A DNA stretch of 64,000 nt, taken from NCBI GenBank assembly GCA_944363635.1, contig CALVUP010000005.1:21909-85908 (forward strand), given 5' to 3'. Under the pieces are notes generated by a model. That model worked only from the letters and a program-made list of their open reading frames with translations, did no database searches and was not told where the DNA came from. Shown piece by piece: positions 1-9,003 of the stretch; within the stretch, counting starts at the first letter, position 1; the number at the start of each line of letters is the position of its first letter. Origin of the DNA: an uncultured Bacilli bacterium. GTDB lineage: Bacteria > Bacillota_I > Bacilli_A > RF39 > UBA660. The position numbers and the translations under genes were made by a program.

Positions 1-384
1 AATACCTTCAATCGTTAAAACATCATTGGCTTGATTTACTTTTTTATCTGCAAGAAATCGAACCAAATTCTTTCCTTCAAATAAATCTTTCATTGTATCA
101 TTTATAATTCCTGTATAAAAAATACAATCTTTTTTACAACATTTAAAAAAATCTTTATCTATACTGAAAGGTCCATTTAGTGTATTTATTTGTAAATCTT
201 GTGTAATTCCTAACATTGGTAAAATCATAATATCATAGATAGATGGATTTATATCTTGTAAAGAAAGTTTATGAATATTTTGATTTAAATTTATATTTTC
301 ATATCCTATACAATCTATATCCCCTCCTAAAGTATTCATTAGTGATATATATCTTTTATCTCCTCCAAGTACTAATATTTTCAT
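1..384 (-). CDS. spoVFA: Dipicolinate synthase subunit A, N-terminal part (probable)
   Basis: The gene runs off the left edge, so only its first 128 codons are present. The start is an ATG preceded by a strong AGGAGGT ribosome site. The protein opens with MKILVLGGDKRY, like the nucleotide-binding start of DpaA/SpoVFA. A hydrophobic segment (YDIMILPM) follows, and then a stretch ending LADKKVNQANDVLTIEG that aligns by eye with the segment ahead of the Rossmann domain in SpoVFA. The family makes dipicolinic acid from a lysine-pathway intermediate in the mother cell during sporulation. This suits the sigK, yqfC and yqfD genes in the window. Identification rests on motif memory; another Rossmann-type oxidoreductase is possible. 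Confidence 0.6.
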   Translation of the reverse strand, partial: MKILVLGGDKRYISLMNTLGGDIDCIGYENINLNQNIHKLSLQDINPSIYDIMILPMLGITQDLQINTLNGPFSIDKDFFKCCKKDCIFYTGIINDTMKDLFEGKNLVRFLADKKVNQANDVLTIEGI

Positions 385-464
385 AAATACCTCCTATACT
401 ATATCTTATTAGATGACAATCGTTTAGTGAGGAACAAAAGCACAAATTTTAAAAGTTTTTTAAA

Positions 465-487
465 TAAAAAAGATCCCACTAGGGATC
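465..487 (-). terminator. Terminator after the TasA-like gene
   Basis: Read on the minus strand, GATCCC-TAGT-GGGATC forms a 6-bp stem followed by a T-run. It sits just past the stop codon of the TasA-like gene and insulates it from the downstream spoVFA-like gene. Confidence 0.75.
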
Positions 488-496
488 CTATATTTT

Positions 497-1123
497 TTAT
501 TCATCTAATTGTTGAACAGCATCTATATTAATATTAGCCGCAAATTTTTGTCCAGCAATTTCATTTGTTGCATTCTCATCAACCCATAAATATAAAGTAT
601 AGTCTACTTTATCACCAGGAGCAAGTGTCTCACCTTCATCTAAAGTGCGACTATCTAATGCAGATAACAAATTTTTAGTTGTCTCTTCAGGTTCTGCTGA
701 TGCTTCGTTTGGAGTTTTAATTTTTGATAAAGAATAACGAACATTCGTATCTTCTAATTTTGTTGCTTCTCCAAGAGCATCTTCGTCATCAACTAATGTT
801 AAGTTGTATGTTGCTTTTACTGTTCCAGTATTTGTTACTGTGAATGTATATGGAGTATAATGTCCTAGTGCATACTCTTCTGTAACAGGTACAGCATTTT
901 GAATATGAACTCCTTCTGATGCTGATTCATCTAAAGTAAGTGTTAAGGTACCTACTTCGATAATATTTGTTTTTTCACCTGTAAGTTGTTGAGAGAATAT
1001 TGCATAAGTTACTCCGATAATTGCAATAGCGACAATAGCAATCGCTGCAATTAATATAAGTGGTTTATTATCCTTTCTTTTATTTGTTGTTTTTTTACGG
1101 CTTGTTTTTGTTGTTTTTGCCAT
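497..1123 (-). CDS. TasA/camelysin-like SipW-type surface protein
   Basis: This 208-residue exported protein has a very basic N-terminus (about residues 1-20), one hydrophobic segment (about 21-43) and the motif TYAIFSQQLTG, which resembles SipW-type signal regions. The rest is beta-rich: EVGTLTLTLDES, then TPYTFTVTNTGTVKATYNL, then YTLYLWVDENATNE. That order is typical of TasA/CalY (camelysin, peptidase family M73) fibre-forming proteins. The same three landmarks recur in the N-terminal module of the leucine-rich-repeat protein at 38025-40754. An AGGAGG site precedes the ATG, and the gene has its own promoter and terminator, so it is monocistronic. No SipW peptidase gene is seen in the window. 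The role as a matrix or surface fibre subunit is inferred. Confidence 0.75.
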   Translation of the reverse strand: MAKTTKTSRKKTTNKRKDNKPLILIAAIAIVAIAIIGVTYAIFSQQLTGEKTNIIEVGTLTLTLDESASEGVHIQNAVPVTEEYALGHYTPYTFTVTNTGTVKATYNLTLVDDEDALGEATKLEDTNVRYSLSKIKTPNEASAEPEETTKNLLSALDSRTLDEGETLAPGDKVDYTLYLWVDENATNEIAGQKFAANINIDAVQQLDE

Positions 1124-1153
1124 TTTATTTTACCTCCTCTTTACTATATACTT

Positions 1154-1183
1154 AGTATATCCAATCCATAGATGAGTAGTCAA
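1154..1183 (-). promoter_or_regulatory. Sigma-A-type promoter of the TasA-like gene
   Basis: On the minus strand TTGACT and TATACT are separated by 18 bases. The site lies about 30 bases upstream of the ATG, with AGGAGG between. Confidence 0.7.
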
Positions 1184-1261
1184 TATAATCATATGCTTTT
1201 TCGTTTAGTTGACACTTTTTCAACACAAAACTTTGTTTGTTATATTTTATTTATATAAAAA

Positions 1262-1278
1262 AAGAAGTTTATCTTCTT
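1262..1278 (-). terminator. Terminator of ileS
   Basis: The minus strand reads AAGAAG-ATAAA-CTTCTT followed by a T-run. The stem begins inside the last codons of ileS, so its stop codon lies in the loop. Confidence 0.7.
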
Positions 1279-4200
1279 TCTACATCTAGATAAACTTCCA
1301 TTCCATTTAAATTGTATTTCTCATTTAAATTCTCTTTTTTCATAATTTCAAGAGCTAAAGTTTCTTTTTTAATTATATCTACATAATTACGAATTGCTTC
1401 TTCAAATTTATCATCAGCATTATAATATAGATTGATACGATCTGTAATTTCAAAATCTTTATTCTTTCTTATGTTTTGTACCTTAGAAATTAATTCACGA
1501 ACAATACCTTCGTGGATTAAATCTTCACTTAAAGTTGTATTAATAATAATGAAATTATTGTTTTCCATAGTCGCATTAAATCCTTCTTTAGAAGAGATCC
1601 TGATATCACACATTTCTAGTGTTACTTCTTCTACCGTATCATTAATTTTTAACTGCATAGAACCATTTTCTTGGATTTGAAGTATTTCTTCATTGGTTAA
1701 TTTTTGTAAAGCTTCACTAAAGAATTTAATGTTTTTGCCAAAGATTTTACCTGCAATTTTAAAGTTTGGTTTTACTTCATAATTCATATATTTCGATAAA
1801 TCTTTTTCAAAATTTACTGTTTTTACATTTAACTCTTCTTTAATTAAATCAATAAAATCTTTAATAACATCTTGTTTTTTACCATCGAGTATAACTTCAC
1901 TAATTGGTTGTCTCACTTTAATACCAGCTTCTTCTCTAGCATTTCTTCCTAAAGAAATAAGATCACGAACCAAATCCATACGTTCTTCAATTTTTAGATC
2001 CACCAAAGACATATCGGCTTTAGGGAAATCTTCTAAATGAACAGATGCTTTTTCAGTTAAAGCGGTATAAATTTCTTCTGAAATATAAGGAACAATTGGC
2101 GCAATAATTTTTGAAAGTCCTAATAATACATCATAGGTTGTTTGATAAACGGCTTTCTTAGAAGTATCCAACTCTCCTTTCCAGAATCTTCTTCGATTTC
2201 TTCTGATATACCAGTTGGATAAATCATTGTTTACAAAATCGGTAATACTTCGAACGACCTTTGTTAAATCATATTCTTCATAACATTTTGTCACATAATC
2301 AAGTAACTTATTGTATTTTGATAATAACCATTTATCAATTTCTTCTAAGTCTTTATATTCCACTTTATATTCACGAGGATCAACATGATCGGTATTTGCA
2401 TAAAGTTCAAAGAAAGAATACGTATTTCTTAGGGTATTAAAGAATTTTGAATGTACTTCTTTTAATCCCTCAATATCAAATTTAAGTGGAGTCCATACCG
2501 GTGAAGCATAAAGCATATACCAACGAACAGTATCCGCACCATACTCTTGCATAATCTCGATTGGATCGATAATGTTGCCTGTAGATTTTGACATTTTCTT
2601 ACCTTCCGCATCCAACATCATATCGTTTACGACTACATTTTTAAAACTAGAAGTACCTGAGATTAAAGTGGAAATGACAAGCAATACATAGAACCATCCA
2701 CGTGTTTGATCAACACCTTCAGCAATAAAATCCGCAGGGAATTGTTCTTCAAACAATTCTTTATTTTCAAACGGATAATGGTACTGTGCATAAGGCATAG
2801 ATCCTGAGTCAAACCAAACATCCATAACATCTTTTACACGCGTCATGGTTTTGCCACATTTTGGACACTTGATATGAAGATTGTCAACATAAGGTCGATG
2901 TAGCTCTATTTCTCTTACATTTACATCTTCAATAAGCATTTCTTGTAATTCATCAAGTGAACCAATGACATGGAAATGATCACAAGAATCACAAGTCCAT
3001 ATAGGAAGTGGACATCCCCAATAACGATTTCTTGAAATACCCCAATCAATCATGTTCTCAAGCCAATTGGCAAATCTTTTTTCTCCTACATAATCAGGAT
3101 ACCAATGAATGCTTTTGTTTGCTTCAATAATTTCATTTTTATATTTTGTCGTTTCCACATACCAAGCTGGTTTTGGATATTGAATCAAAGCACTTTTGCA
3201 TCTCCAACAATGAGGGTAATCATGGGTTAATTTTATCTTTTTAAATAATTTGTCCTCTTCTTTTAAGTACTTTATAATTTCCACTTCTAGGTCTTTATCC
3301 GTTACTAATCTTCCTTTCCAAGGACCTGTTGTATACGTACCATCCGCACCGACTGGGTTGACAAATCCAATATGATTTTCTCTACATACACGATTATCAT
3401 CTTCACCATAAGCAGGAGCAATATGAACAATCCCTGTTCCATCCTCAGCACTAACATATGAATCCGCAATCACTTCAAAAGCTTTTCCTTCTACATCTAC
3501 AAAAGGCATCAATTGTTCATATTTTAAGCCAACTAAATCACTACCTTTATAAGTTTTAAGAATTGTTGTGTTTTCTCCTAATACTTTTTCTAAAAGGGCC
3601 TGTGCTAAAATAAATTTATATCCCATAGATTCTACTTCGACATAGGTTAAATCAGGATTCACACATAAAGCTACATTGGCCATTAATGTCCAAGGAGTTG
3701 TAGTCCATACCAAAAAATAAACATCTTCATCTTTCTTCTTAAATGGTAAAATTAATGAATTGACTGGGTCTTCTTGATAACCTTGGGAAACTTCATTTTG
3801 AGAAAGCTCTGTACCACATCTAGGACAATACCATAATACTTTGTTTCCATGATAAATCAAACCCTTTTTGTGTAATTCTTTTACAATCCACCATTCGGAT
3901 TCGATATAATCATTATTACAAGTTACATAAGGATTTTTACAATCAATAAATTGCCCCATCATATCGGTTACTTTTTTAACTTCATCAATATTACTATCGG
4001 TTTCACTGTTGCATTCCTTACAAAAGTTTTCAATACCAAATTTTTCAATATCCGATTTTGATTGAAACCCTAATTTTTTCTCAACATTTACCTCAATAGG
4101 AAGTCCATGGGTATCTAGACCTATTTTTCTTAAAACACGATACCCTTGCATGGTTTTATATTTACAAAAAGCATCTTTAATGGTTTTTGCAAAAACATGA

Positions 4201-4373
4201 TGAATTCCAGGTTTTGCATTTGCATAGATTGGTCCATCATAAAACACAAAGTTTTCCTTGCCTTCCCTATTTTTAATGGTGGCATTTAAGATATCCATCT
4301 GTTGCCAATTCTCTAATATTTTGCTTTCTCTTACATTTACTTTTTCCTTTGATAATTTTCTAAAATTACTCAT
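1269..4373 (-). CDS. ileS: Isoleucyl-tRNA synthetase, type 2 with GXHH signature
   Basis: This 1034-residue class I synthetase charges tRNA-Ile in the cytoplasm. I start it at the ATG giving MSNFRKLSK, which has a GGGAGG ribosome site; the longer open frame begins inside the T-box and is rejected. Landmarks are the signature region PGIHHVFAKTIKD (GIHH at residues 56-59), GLDTHGLPIE (85-94), the zinc-like CPRCG (183-187), the CP1 editing region around WTTTPWTL (223-230) and GKKMSKSTGN (KMSKS at 593-597). Length, LSQNEVSQGYQE and GIHH mark the eukaryote-like IleRS2 class rather than the usual Bacillus IleRS1. The motif is GXHH rather than HXGH, a swap reported for mupirocin hyper-resistant IleRS2 enzymes. 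It follows divIVA, as in Bacillus. Confidence 0.95.
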   Translation of the reverse strand: MSNFRKLSKEKVNVRESKILENWQQMDILNATIKNREGKENFVFYDGPIYANAKPGIHHVFAKTIKDAFCKYKTMQGYRVLRKIGLDTHGLPIEVNVEKKLGFQSKSDIEKFGIENFCKECNSETDSNIDEVKKVTDMMGQFIDCKNPYVTCNNDYIESEWWIVKELHKKGLIYHGNKVLWYCPRCGTELSQNEVSQGYQEDPVNSLILPFKKKDEDVYFLVWTTTPWTLMANVALCVNPDLTYVEVESMGYKFILAQALLEKVLGENTTILKTYKGSDLVGLKYEQLMPFVDVEGKAFEVIADSYVSAEDGTGIVHIAPAYGEDDNRVCRENHIGFVNPVGADGTYTTGPWKGRLVTDKDLEVEIIKYLKEEDKLFKKIKLTHDYPHCWRCKSALIQYPKPAWYVETTKYKNEIIEANKSIHWYPDYVGEKRFANWLENMIDWGISRNRYWGCPLPIWTCDSCDHFHVIGSLDELQEMLIEDVNVREIELHRPYVDNLHIKCPKCGKTMTRVKDVMDVWFDSGSMPYAQYHYPFENKELFEEQFPADFIAEGVDQTRGWFYVLLVISTLISGTSSFKNVVVNDMMLDAEGKKMSKSTGNIIDPIEIMQEYGADTVRWYMLYASPVWTPLKFDIEGLKEVHSKFFNTLRNTYSFFELYANTDHVDPREYKVEYKDLEEIDKWLLSKYNKLLDYVTKCYEEYDLTKVVRSITDFVNNDLSNWYIRRNRRRFWKGELDTSKKAVYQTTYDVLLGLSKIIAPIVPYISEEIYTALTEKASVHLEDFPKADMSLVDLKIEERMDLVRDLISLGRNAREEAGIKVRQPISEVILDGKKQDVIKDFIDLIKEELNVKTVNFEKDLSKYMNYEVKPNFKIAGKIFGKNIKFFSEALQKLTNEEILQIQENGSMQLKINDTVEEVTLEMCDIRISSKEGFNATMENNNFIIINTTLSEDLIHEGIVRELISKVQNIRKNKDFEITDRINLYYNADDKFEEAIRNYVDIIKKETLALEIMKKENLNEKYNLNGMEVYLDVERR

Positions 4374-4437
4374 ATTTTCCTCCCTTTTATTTTTAACTTC
4401 TTGTATCTTATTAGATAATGATAATATAAAATAAAAA

Positions 4438-4625
4438 AGACTCATCCTATAAGGACGAATCTTTCGTGGTACCACCTTAATTCACTATAATAAATAGTCT
4501 CTATACTATAACGCGTTACCGTTTTTATCTTATCCATAAAACCACAAAAGAAGTGATCTAGATCTAAATTCCATCATCTACTCTCACCAACCGTAGACTC
4601 TCTTCGATTTCCTTTACATCCCGTC
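4438..4625 (-). promoter_or_regulatory. T-box leader of ileS (isoleucine)
   Basis: On the minus strand the antiterminator carries the T-box element GGTGGTACCACG. The terminator GATTCGTCC-TTATA-GGATGAGTC with a T-run follows; its two non-Watson-Crick pairs are G-U wobbles only in this orientation. Upstream, the stem I context AG-ATC-AC gives ATC (4555-4557) as the likely isoleucine specifier, matching the AG-GCT-AC context in the window's other T-box. Uncharged tRNA-Ile should allow read-through into ileS. Confidence 0.9.
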
Positions 4626-4653
4626 TTCTCGATTTGTTTTTAATATGTTTATT

Positions 4654-4682
4654 ACTATACCACAAAATTTATTCAAGTTCAA
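4654..4682 (-). promoter_or_regulatory. Promoter of the ileS T-box transcript
   Basis: TTGAAC and TATAGT on the minus strand are 17 bases apart. The -35 element lies within the last codons of divIVA. The spacing places the start of transcription just ahead of the T-box leader. Confidence 0.6.
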
Positions 4683-5100
4683 GTTTTTCTATTTCTTCTA
4701 CGACTTGTAATTGTTGTTCTACAACGGATTTAAGTTTATTTTTGAATATTCTTGTGTTTCTTAGAAGCGTATCGCTTTCCATCTCTATTTTCTCCGCACG
4801 AAGCAAAGCTTCGTTCACAATACGATTGGCATTGTGTCTCGCATCTCTTACGATCATATCTGATTCTTCTCTTGCCATACGTTTAATATTATCACTTGCT
4901 TCTTGGGCATTAAAGATGGCTTGTTTTAATGTTCCTTCCATTTTTTTATAATGTTCAAGTTCATTTCTTAATTTTGTTAATTCTTGTTCTTGTTTTTTTA
5001 CGCGGTTGATAATACCTTCTGTTTGTTTAATTACTTCACCAACAAAAAGGTTAACTTCTTTACGATTGTAACCATTTTCTTCATAACTAAACTTTTCCAC
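4669..5100 (-). CDS. divIVA: Cell-division initiation protein DivIVA
   Basis: This 143-residue protein has the compact N-terminal DivIVA domain (residues 1-45, including GYNRKEVNLFVGEV) followed by a long, charged coiled coil to the end. DivIVA binds negatively curved membrane at poles and septa and recruits partners for septum placement and, in spore-formers, chromosome anchoring. It sits between sepF and ileS, as in Bacillus, where ylmG and ylmH normally lie between sepF and divIVA; both are missing here. The C-terminus is short compared with typical DivIVA (about 160-200 residues). Confidence 0.9.
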   Translation of the reverse strand: MEKFSYEENGYNRKEVNLFVGEVIKQTEGIINRVKKQEQELTKLRNELEHYKKMEGTLKQAIFNAQEASDNIKRMAREESDMIVRDARHNANRIVNEALLRAEKIEMESDTLLRNTRIFKNKLKSVVEQQLQVVEEIEKLELE

Positions 5101-5138
5101 GTACTATCACCTCGTCACTTTAAAATTAAAGTTCCCTT

Positions 5139-5582
5139 TTACCAATTGAATTCTTCGTCATCATCATCATTTGCTTGGGCTTTTTTTCTTGTTGTTGTCG
5201 TTTTAGTTGCTTTTGTTGTTGTCGCATCATCTGAAATCTTACCATCAACCTCTACATTGTTTGGTGTACATAAGAAGATTCCTCCACCTAACTTTTGTAG
5301 ATCTCCTCCGATAGCATATAAAGTACCACTTAAAAAATCAACAATTCGTTTTGCTTGATCTGGTGTTACTCGTTTTAAATTTACAACAACTGCATTTCTT
5401 GATTTCAAATAATCTGCAATTTGTTGAGATTCAGAGAACGCTCTTGGTTCTAACAGAATCATTTTACTTCCACCTGTTTTTGATGATCCTTTAGAACTTG
5501 GTTGCTCATAGAATTCGTCTTCAACCGTTTCTTCTACAGAATCTCCTCCATCTAACATTTTTCTTAATTTATCAAAAGCCAT
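5139..5582 (-). CDS. sepF: Cell-division protein SepF
   Basis: This 147-residue protein starts with the amphipathic membrane-binding helix [14 protein letters not shown] low-complexity linker follows to about residue 38. The SepF domain then covers about 40-120, with [20 protein letters not shown] and the glycine-rich end [20 protein letters not shown]. SepF polymerises into rings that tie FtsZ to the membrane. The C-terminus is an added threonine/lysine-rich and acidic tail (about residues 121-147). The gene is 38 bases upstream of divIVA and probably co-transcribed with it. Confidence 0.93.
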   Translation of the reverse strand: MAFDKLRKMLDGGDSVEETVEDEFYEQPSSKGSSKTGGSKMILLEPRAFSESQQIADYLKSRNAVVVNLKRVTPDQAKRIVDFLSGTLYAIGGDLQKLGGGIFLCTPNNVEVDGKISDDATTTKATKTTTTRKKAQANDDDDEEFNW

Positions 5583-5635
5583 TTTATCCTCTCCTTAACT
5601 TATTCTATACCTATATTTCATTTTATCATTTTGCG

Positions 5636-7405
5636 TTAATTTTGTCCATACCAACTTTTATTTACATCACTATTATTTGATAAAGGTCTTGGATTTGGTA
5701 AATCAACAATAATATTCGTTGGTACTTTAAAAGCAGAACCAAAGGCAACACAATGCCCAGGTTGTAGGCTTTTTAATTGTTCTACAACCTCGGATGTTAT
5801 ATAAGGCACCATGTTACGAATATAATCAATATCAAGTGGATGTAAAGTCCTTAAAACGATAAAGTTTGAACATTGAGAAATAGATGTATCAGAAAGTTCA
5901 GATGGTCTTTGCGTAATTAAACCAAGAATAACACCATATTTTCTTCCTTCTTTCGTAATACGATCAAAAATATTATAACCTAGCAATTCTAAATCACGAT
6001 CTTTTTGTACATATCGATGGGCTTCTTCAATGATGATATGGTAAGGTTCAGCACCACGATCCTGTTTGGTTACTGCATAGTCAAAAAGCATTTTGGAAAT
6101 GATTTTGGTTATTGTTTTTGCCATACGATCATCTACATAATTAATATTAAAATTTACGATTTGGCAAGGTTTCCCATCCGGAGTAGTCGTAAGTCTATGA
6201 ATATAATCTTCTTTCGAAGTCATGTACCCATAATCAAAATATTCAGCCGCATTGGAATTTACAATCGAATGAAGTCTTACAGTAAGTACATTTGCATAAT
6301 CAAAGACTTTATCACTTTTTAAAATCCCTTCCGAAATCAAAGCAAACTCAAAAGCATTTTCCAAATCTTTTAAAGTATACATAACAGATCCATCTGGTTC
6401 TTTTAATTCAAGGCCATCGACAATAAACTTCCTTATAAATTCAACAACCACATCAATATCCTGAATCTTACCTGAAGTATCAACGTAAATACATTGTTTT
6501 AAAGTTCGATTATATCCTGGTTGTGAGATAATACTCTCTAAATTAAGGGTTGGTGTATTAAATTTTGTTAATACCGCAATAACTTGATCACGAATTTTGC
6601 TGGCATCATTACTACTCATTAAAATATCAAGTAATGCACGAGCAATAATATCGTTCTTATGATTGATAACCTCAGGATTATCATCTTTTAATACGGTAAC
6701 GTATTTTAAAGCCTTTTCGACAATCGGAATCTGCGCTGGATTATCTACATTTAAAAGCAAACAAATATCATCGGTTCCCAGTAACCACAATGGAATTTTT
6801 AAAACTTCTCCTTCTGGGAATTTTGTATTGGTTGTATAATATTTATAATTTAATAAGGGAGATATTTTATTAATATCCCGAAATGCGTTTGTATATTCAC
6901 CATAAGCATCAAATAAAAAGATATGTGCACCGACTGGAATATTCGAAGATGAAGTAAAAATGTTTTGAATTAAACGCGCAACCGTACAAGATTTACCAGA
7001 TCCAGAATTTCCAAGTACTGCGAAATGACTACTAAAGAAATCATTTAAACCAACATTAATACGATAATTGCTATAAATACTTGATTTTCCTAAATAAACA
7101 CGATCAGTTCCTTCGATTTGCTGAGGGCCAAAAATAAGAGCAAGCTCTTCCATCGTTACAATACGAACTTTACTTTTAAAAGCAGGTTTTTTACTAAATC
7201 CCGGAATAAATATGTTATTTTCAATACTACCAACAATTTTAATGTATGCAAATTCTTTATCAATATTGATAATTTCTCCCACAATTCTTTTATAACCATC
7301 TTCAAATACAGCATGAATATTGACTAAGTTCGCTTGATTATCAATATCAATCGCTAATTTTACTTTAGCAATATTATCTACAATGCTCACAATTTTCCCT
7401 AGCAT
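5636..7405 (-). CDS. HerA-like DNA-translocating ATPase
   Basis: This 589-residue protein starts with a HAS-barrel-like beta domain (about residues 1-110). The HerA/FtsK-type ATPase follows, with Walker A GNSGSGKS at 132-139, a Walker B-like HIIIEEAHRYV late in the chain, and ITQRPSELS as the sensor segment. HerA hexamers pump DNA, usually with the NurA nuclease, or act with defence effectors. No nurA gene lies beside it. The neighbours are sepF/divIVA, so a chromosome-processing role is as likely as defence. The subfamily and partner are not clear from sequence alone. Confidence 0.85.
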   Translation of the reverse strand: MLGKIVSIVDNIAKVKLAIDIDNQANLVNIHAVFEDGYKRIVGEIINIDKEFAYIKIVGSIENNIFIPGFSKKPAFKSKVRIVTMEELALIFGPQQIEGTDRVYLGKSSIYSNYRINVGLNDFFSSHFAVLGNSGSGKSCTVARLIQNIFTSSSNIPVGAHIFLFDAYGEYTNAFRDINKISPLLNYKYYTTNTKFPEGEVLKIPLWLLGTDDICLLLNVDNPAQIPIVEKALKYVTVLKDDNPEVINHKNDIIARALLDILMSSNDASKIRDQVIAVLTKFNTPTLNLESIISQPGYNRTLKQCIYVDTSGKIQDIDVVVEFIRKFIVDGLELKEPDGSVMYTLKDLENAFEFALISEGILKSDKVFDYANVLTVRLHSIVNSNAAEYFDYGYMTSKEDYIHRLTTTPDGKPCQIVNFNINYVDDRMAKTITKIISKMLFDYAVTKQDRGAEPYHIIIEEAHRYVQKDRDLELLGYNIFDRITKEGRKYGVILGLITQRPSELSDTSISQCSNFIVLRTLHPLDIDYIRNMVPYITSEVVEQLKSLQPGHCVAFGSAFKVPTNIIVDLPNPRPLSNNSDVNKSWYGQN

Positions 7406-7483
7406 ACAAACACCCTCTATTCTATCTAAAATTATAACATAGAAATTCTTCTTTTAAAATAATTTTTTTAAGGAAAAAGAAAA

Positions 7484-7513
7484 AACAATACAAAGATGCT
7501 TTTGTATTGTTTA
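7484..7513 (-). terminator. Terminator after the histidine-phosphatase gene
   Basis: A 12-bp perfect stem, AAACAATACAAA with its complement, has a six-base loop and a T-rich tail on the minus strand. It begins at the stop codon of the gene. Confidence 0.85.
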
Positions 7514-8062
7514 ATCCCATAAATCTTTCTCATGCAAAATATATTCCCATCCTGCTTGCCAATTGCCTGTTTTTCGCCAATCCTTTTTATTGGCTTCTTC
7601 CCATGATATATGCTTAGTAATCACTTCTATGGCGAGCTGGGGCGCTCTATGGGCTATAATGCCTATCGTTTTTCCTTTATACTTTTTATAAATATCCTTA
7701 AGAAATTCTCTTACTCGTTTTTCTACATCTTTTAGTGACTCTCCATTTGGAAATGGTGTATCTATGTGTTCTTCATATACAACAAGTGTTTTATCCTCTC
7801 CATCGTAATCACCATAATTGCATTCTCGTAATCTTTGATCTTGATGTTTTTCTATCTTTGGAAAAGCAAGATTTGCAGAATCAATCGAACGAATTAAATC
7901 CGAGGAAAACAATACATCAAATGTGAATTTTGTATTTTTTCCTAAATCTTTCGCTTGCTCCTTTCCTAAATCGTTTAATTCTACTTGCCTCCAACCACTA
8001 CAGCGCTTAGATGCATTATCATAAGTAGTACCATGTACATAATAAATAATTTTTGTTTCCAT
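7511..8062 (-). CDS. Histidine phosphatase family protein with altered RHG motif
   Basis: This 183-residue protein has the fold landmarks of the phosphoglycerate-mutase-like histidine phosphatases: a beta strand then YYVHG (residues 7-11), LFSSDLIRSIDSANLAF, LRECNYGDYDGE and the second catalytic histidine in IIAHRAPQLA. The usual RHG triad is VHG, so the first phosphate-binding arginine is replaced by valine at residue 9 while the nucleophilic histidine (10) remains. The substrate cannot be read from sequence; family members act on sugar phosphates, nucleotides or cobalamin intermediates. The gene appears to be its own unit between two terminators. Confidence 0.82.
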   Translation of the reverse strand: METKIIYYVHGTTYDNASKRCSGWRQVELNDLGKEQAKDLGKNTKFTFDVLFSSDLIRSIDSANLAFPKIEKHQDQRLRECNYGDYDGEDKTLVVYEEHIDTPFPNGESLKDVEKRVREFLKDIYKKYKGKTIGIIAHRAPQLAIEVITKHISWEEANKKDWRKTGNWQAGWEYILHEKDLWD

Positions 8063-8082
8063 AACTTATCTCCTTTAAATAT

Positions 8083-8108
8083 AAAAAGTGATTATTCTAT
8101 CACTTTTT
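8083..8108 (-). terminator. Terminator overlapping the end of the anchored protein gene
   Basis: On the minus strand AAAAAGTGAT and ATCACTTTTT form a 10-bp stem around a short loop, with the final T residues supplying the tail. The stop codon lies inside the stem-loop. Confidence 0.75.
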
Positions 8109-8913
8109 CAACGGAGTCAAAATAATAATTACCATCCTCTAATTTGAATGTATAACGATAGATTGGAAGTTGATCTTGGTATCGATCAATAAATTCATCT
8201 TCATGTTGGCTATAGGTAGCATCTGTAGTATCTGTGATTAATGTTTTTTGATCTGGTGTATAAAGCTTCATAGGAACTTCACTTACCCCATCCCAAGTAT
8301 CAGTATTAAAATCGGCATAAATGGCTTTTTCATCAATAATGATACTATCTTTTGTTCTTGTTGCGCTTACCACTTTAGAATGATAATAAGGAATAAACAT
8401 TCCACCACATCCACCGATGAGCTCATAGGTTTGGTTTTGACTATTATAGTTTGCAGCAGTTCCATAGCAAGCCGCATCAATGTTTTCATCTTGATAAGTC
8501 ATATCTTTACCAAAAACACTTTGAATATTAGTAGTCATTTGGGTTTTTGATATAGCTGTTATACTTTCATCTTGACGATAAGATTTTTGTAAACCAACAA
8601 TTAATTTAATTTGATTATCAAGGGTGTCTTTTGTAATGTTATCATGCAAATAATAATATCCGGTTAAATCAGTAGAAATATCACTCACTTTAATCCCCTC
8701 AATTAAGTCTTGCACTTCTTCACTATCTACATTTAAAATTTCTTCACTTTCATCCTCTTCTTTTTCTTCAGTAGTTGTATTTTCTTCTTTTGCTTCACTT
8801 TCTTCGTTGATGACTTTTTCATAAACCATATACCCTCCAAATAGGATTACAAATAATACAACAATAATGGCTAAAAAAATCCATATTTTACTTTTTTTCT
8901 TTTTTGCTTCCAT
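8092..8913 (-). CDS. Membrane-anchored extracellular protein, unknown function
   Basis: I do not recognise this 273-residue protein. The start is the ATG of MEAKKKKSK, which has an AGAGGAGAG ribosome site; a longer open frame upstream has none. It has a lysine-rich N-terminus and one hydrophobic helix (about residues 9-30). A glutamate/threonine-rich linker (about 37-60) and a roughly 200-residue domain outside the membrane follow. The domain has two spaced cysteines in IDAACYGTAANY and ELIGGCGGMF that could form a disulfide. The layout resembles small substrate-binding or stress proteins anchored by an uncleaved signal. It stands alone between terminators. Confidence 0.7.
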   Translation of the reverse strand: MEAKKKKSKIWIFLAIIVVLFVILFGGYMVYEKVINEESEAKEENTTTEEKEEDESEEILNVDSEEVQDLIEGIKVSDISTDLTGYYYLHDNITKDTLDNQIKLIVGLQKSYRQDESITAISKTQMTTNIQSVFGKDMTYQDENIDAACYGTAANYNSQNQTYELIGGCGGMFIPYYHSKVVSATRTKDSIIIDEKAIYADFNTDTWDGVSEVPMKLYTPDQKTLITDTTDATYSQHEDEFIDRYQDQLPIYRYTFKLEDGNYYFDSVEKVIE

Positions 8914-8985
8914 TCTAACTCTCCTCTCTATTTTCATTATATACTTTTTTTTAAACAATATCTACTCTTTTTTTCTAACAAAAAA

Positions 8986-9003
8986 AGTAAGAAATTTCCT
9001 ACT
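8986..9003 (-). terminator. Terminator after holA
   Basis: AGTAGGAAATTTCTTACT followed by seven T residues on the minus strand forms a stem with one G-U pair. It overlaps the holA stop codon. Confidence 0.6.

Noticed and set aside
4374..4475. Longer N-terminus of IleRS starting inside the T-box
   Set aside because: The ATG lies in the T-box element, has no ribosome site, and the extra 34 residues have no homology; the ATG with GGGAGG is preferred.
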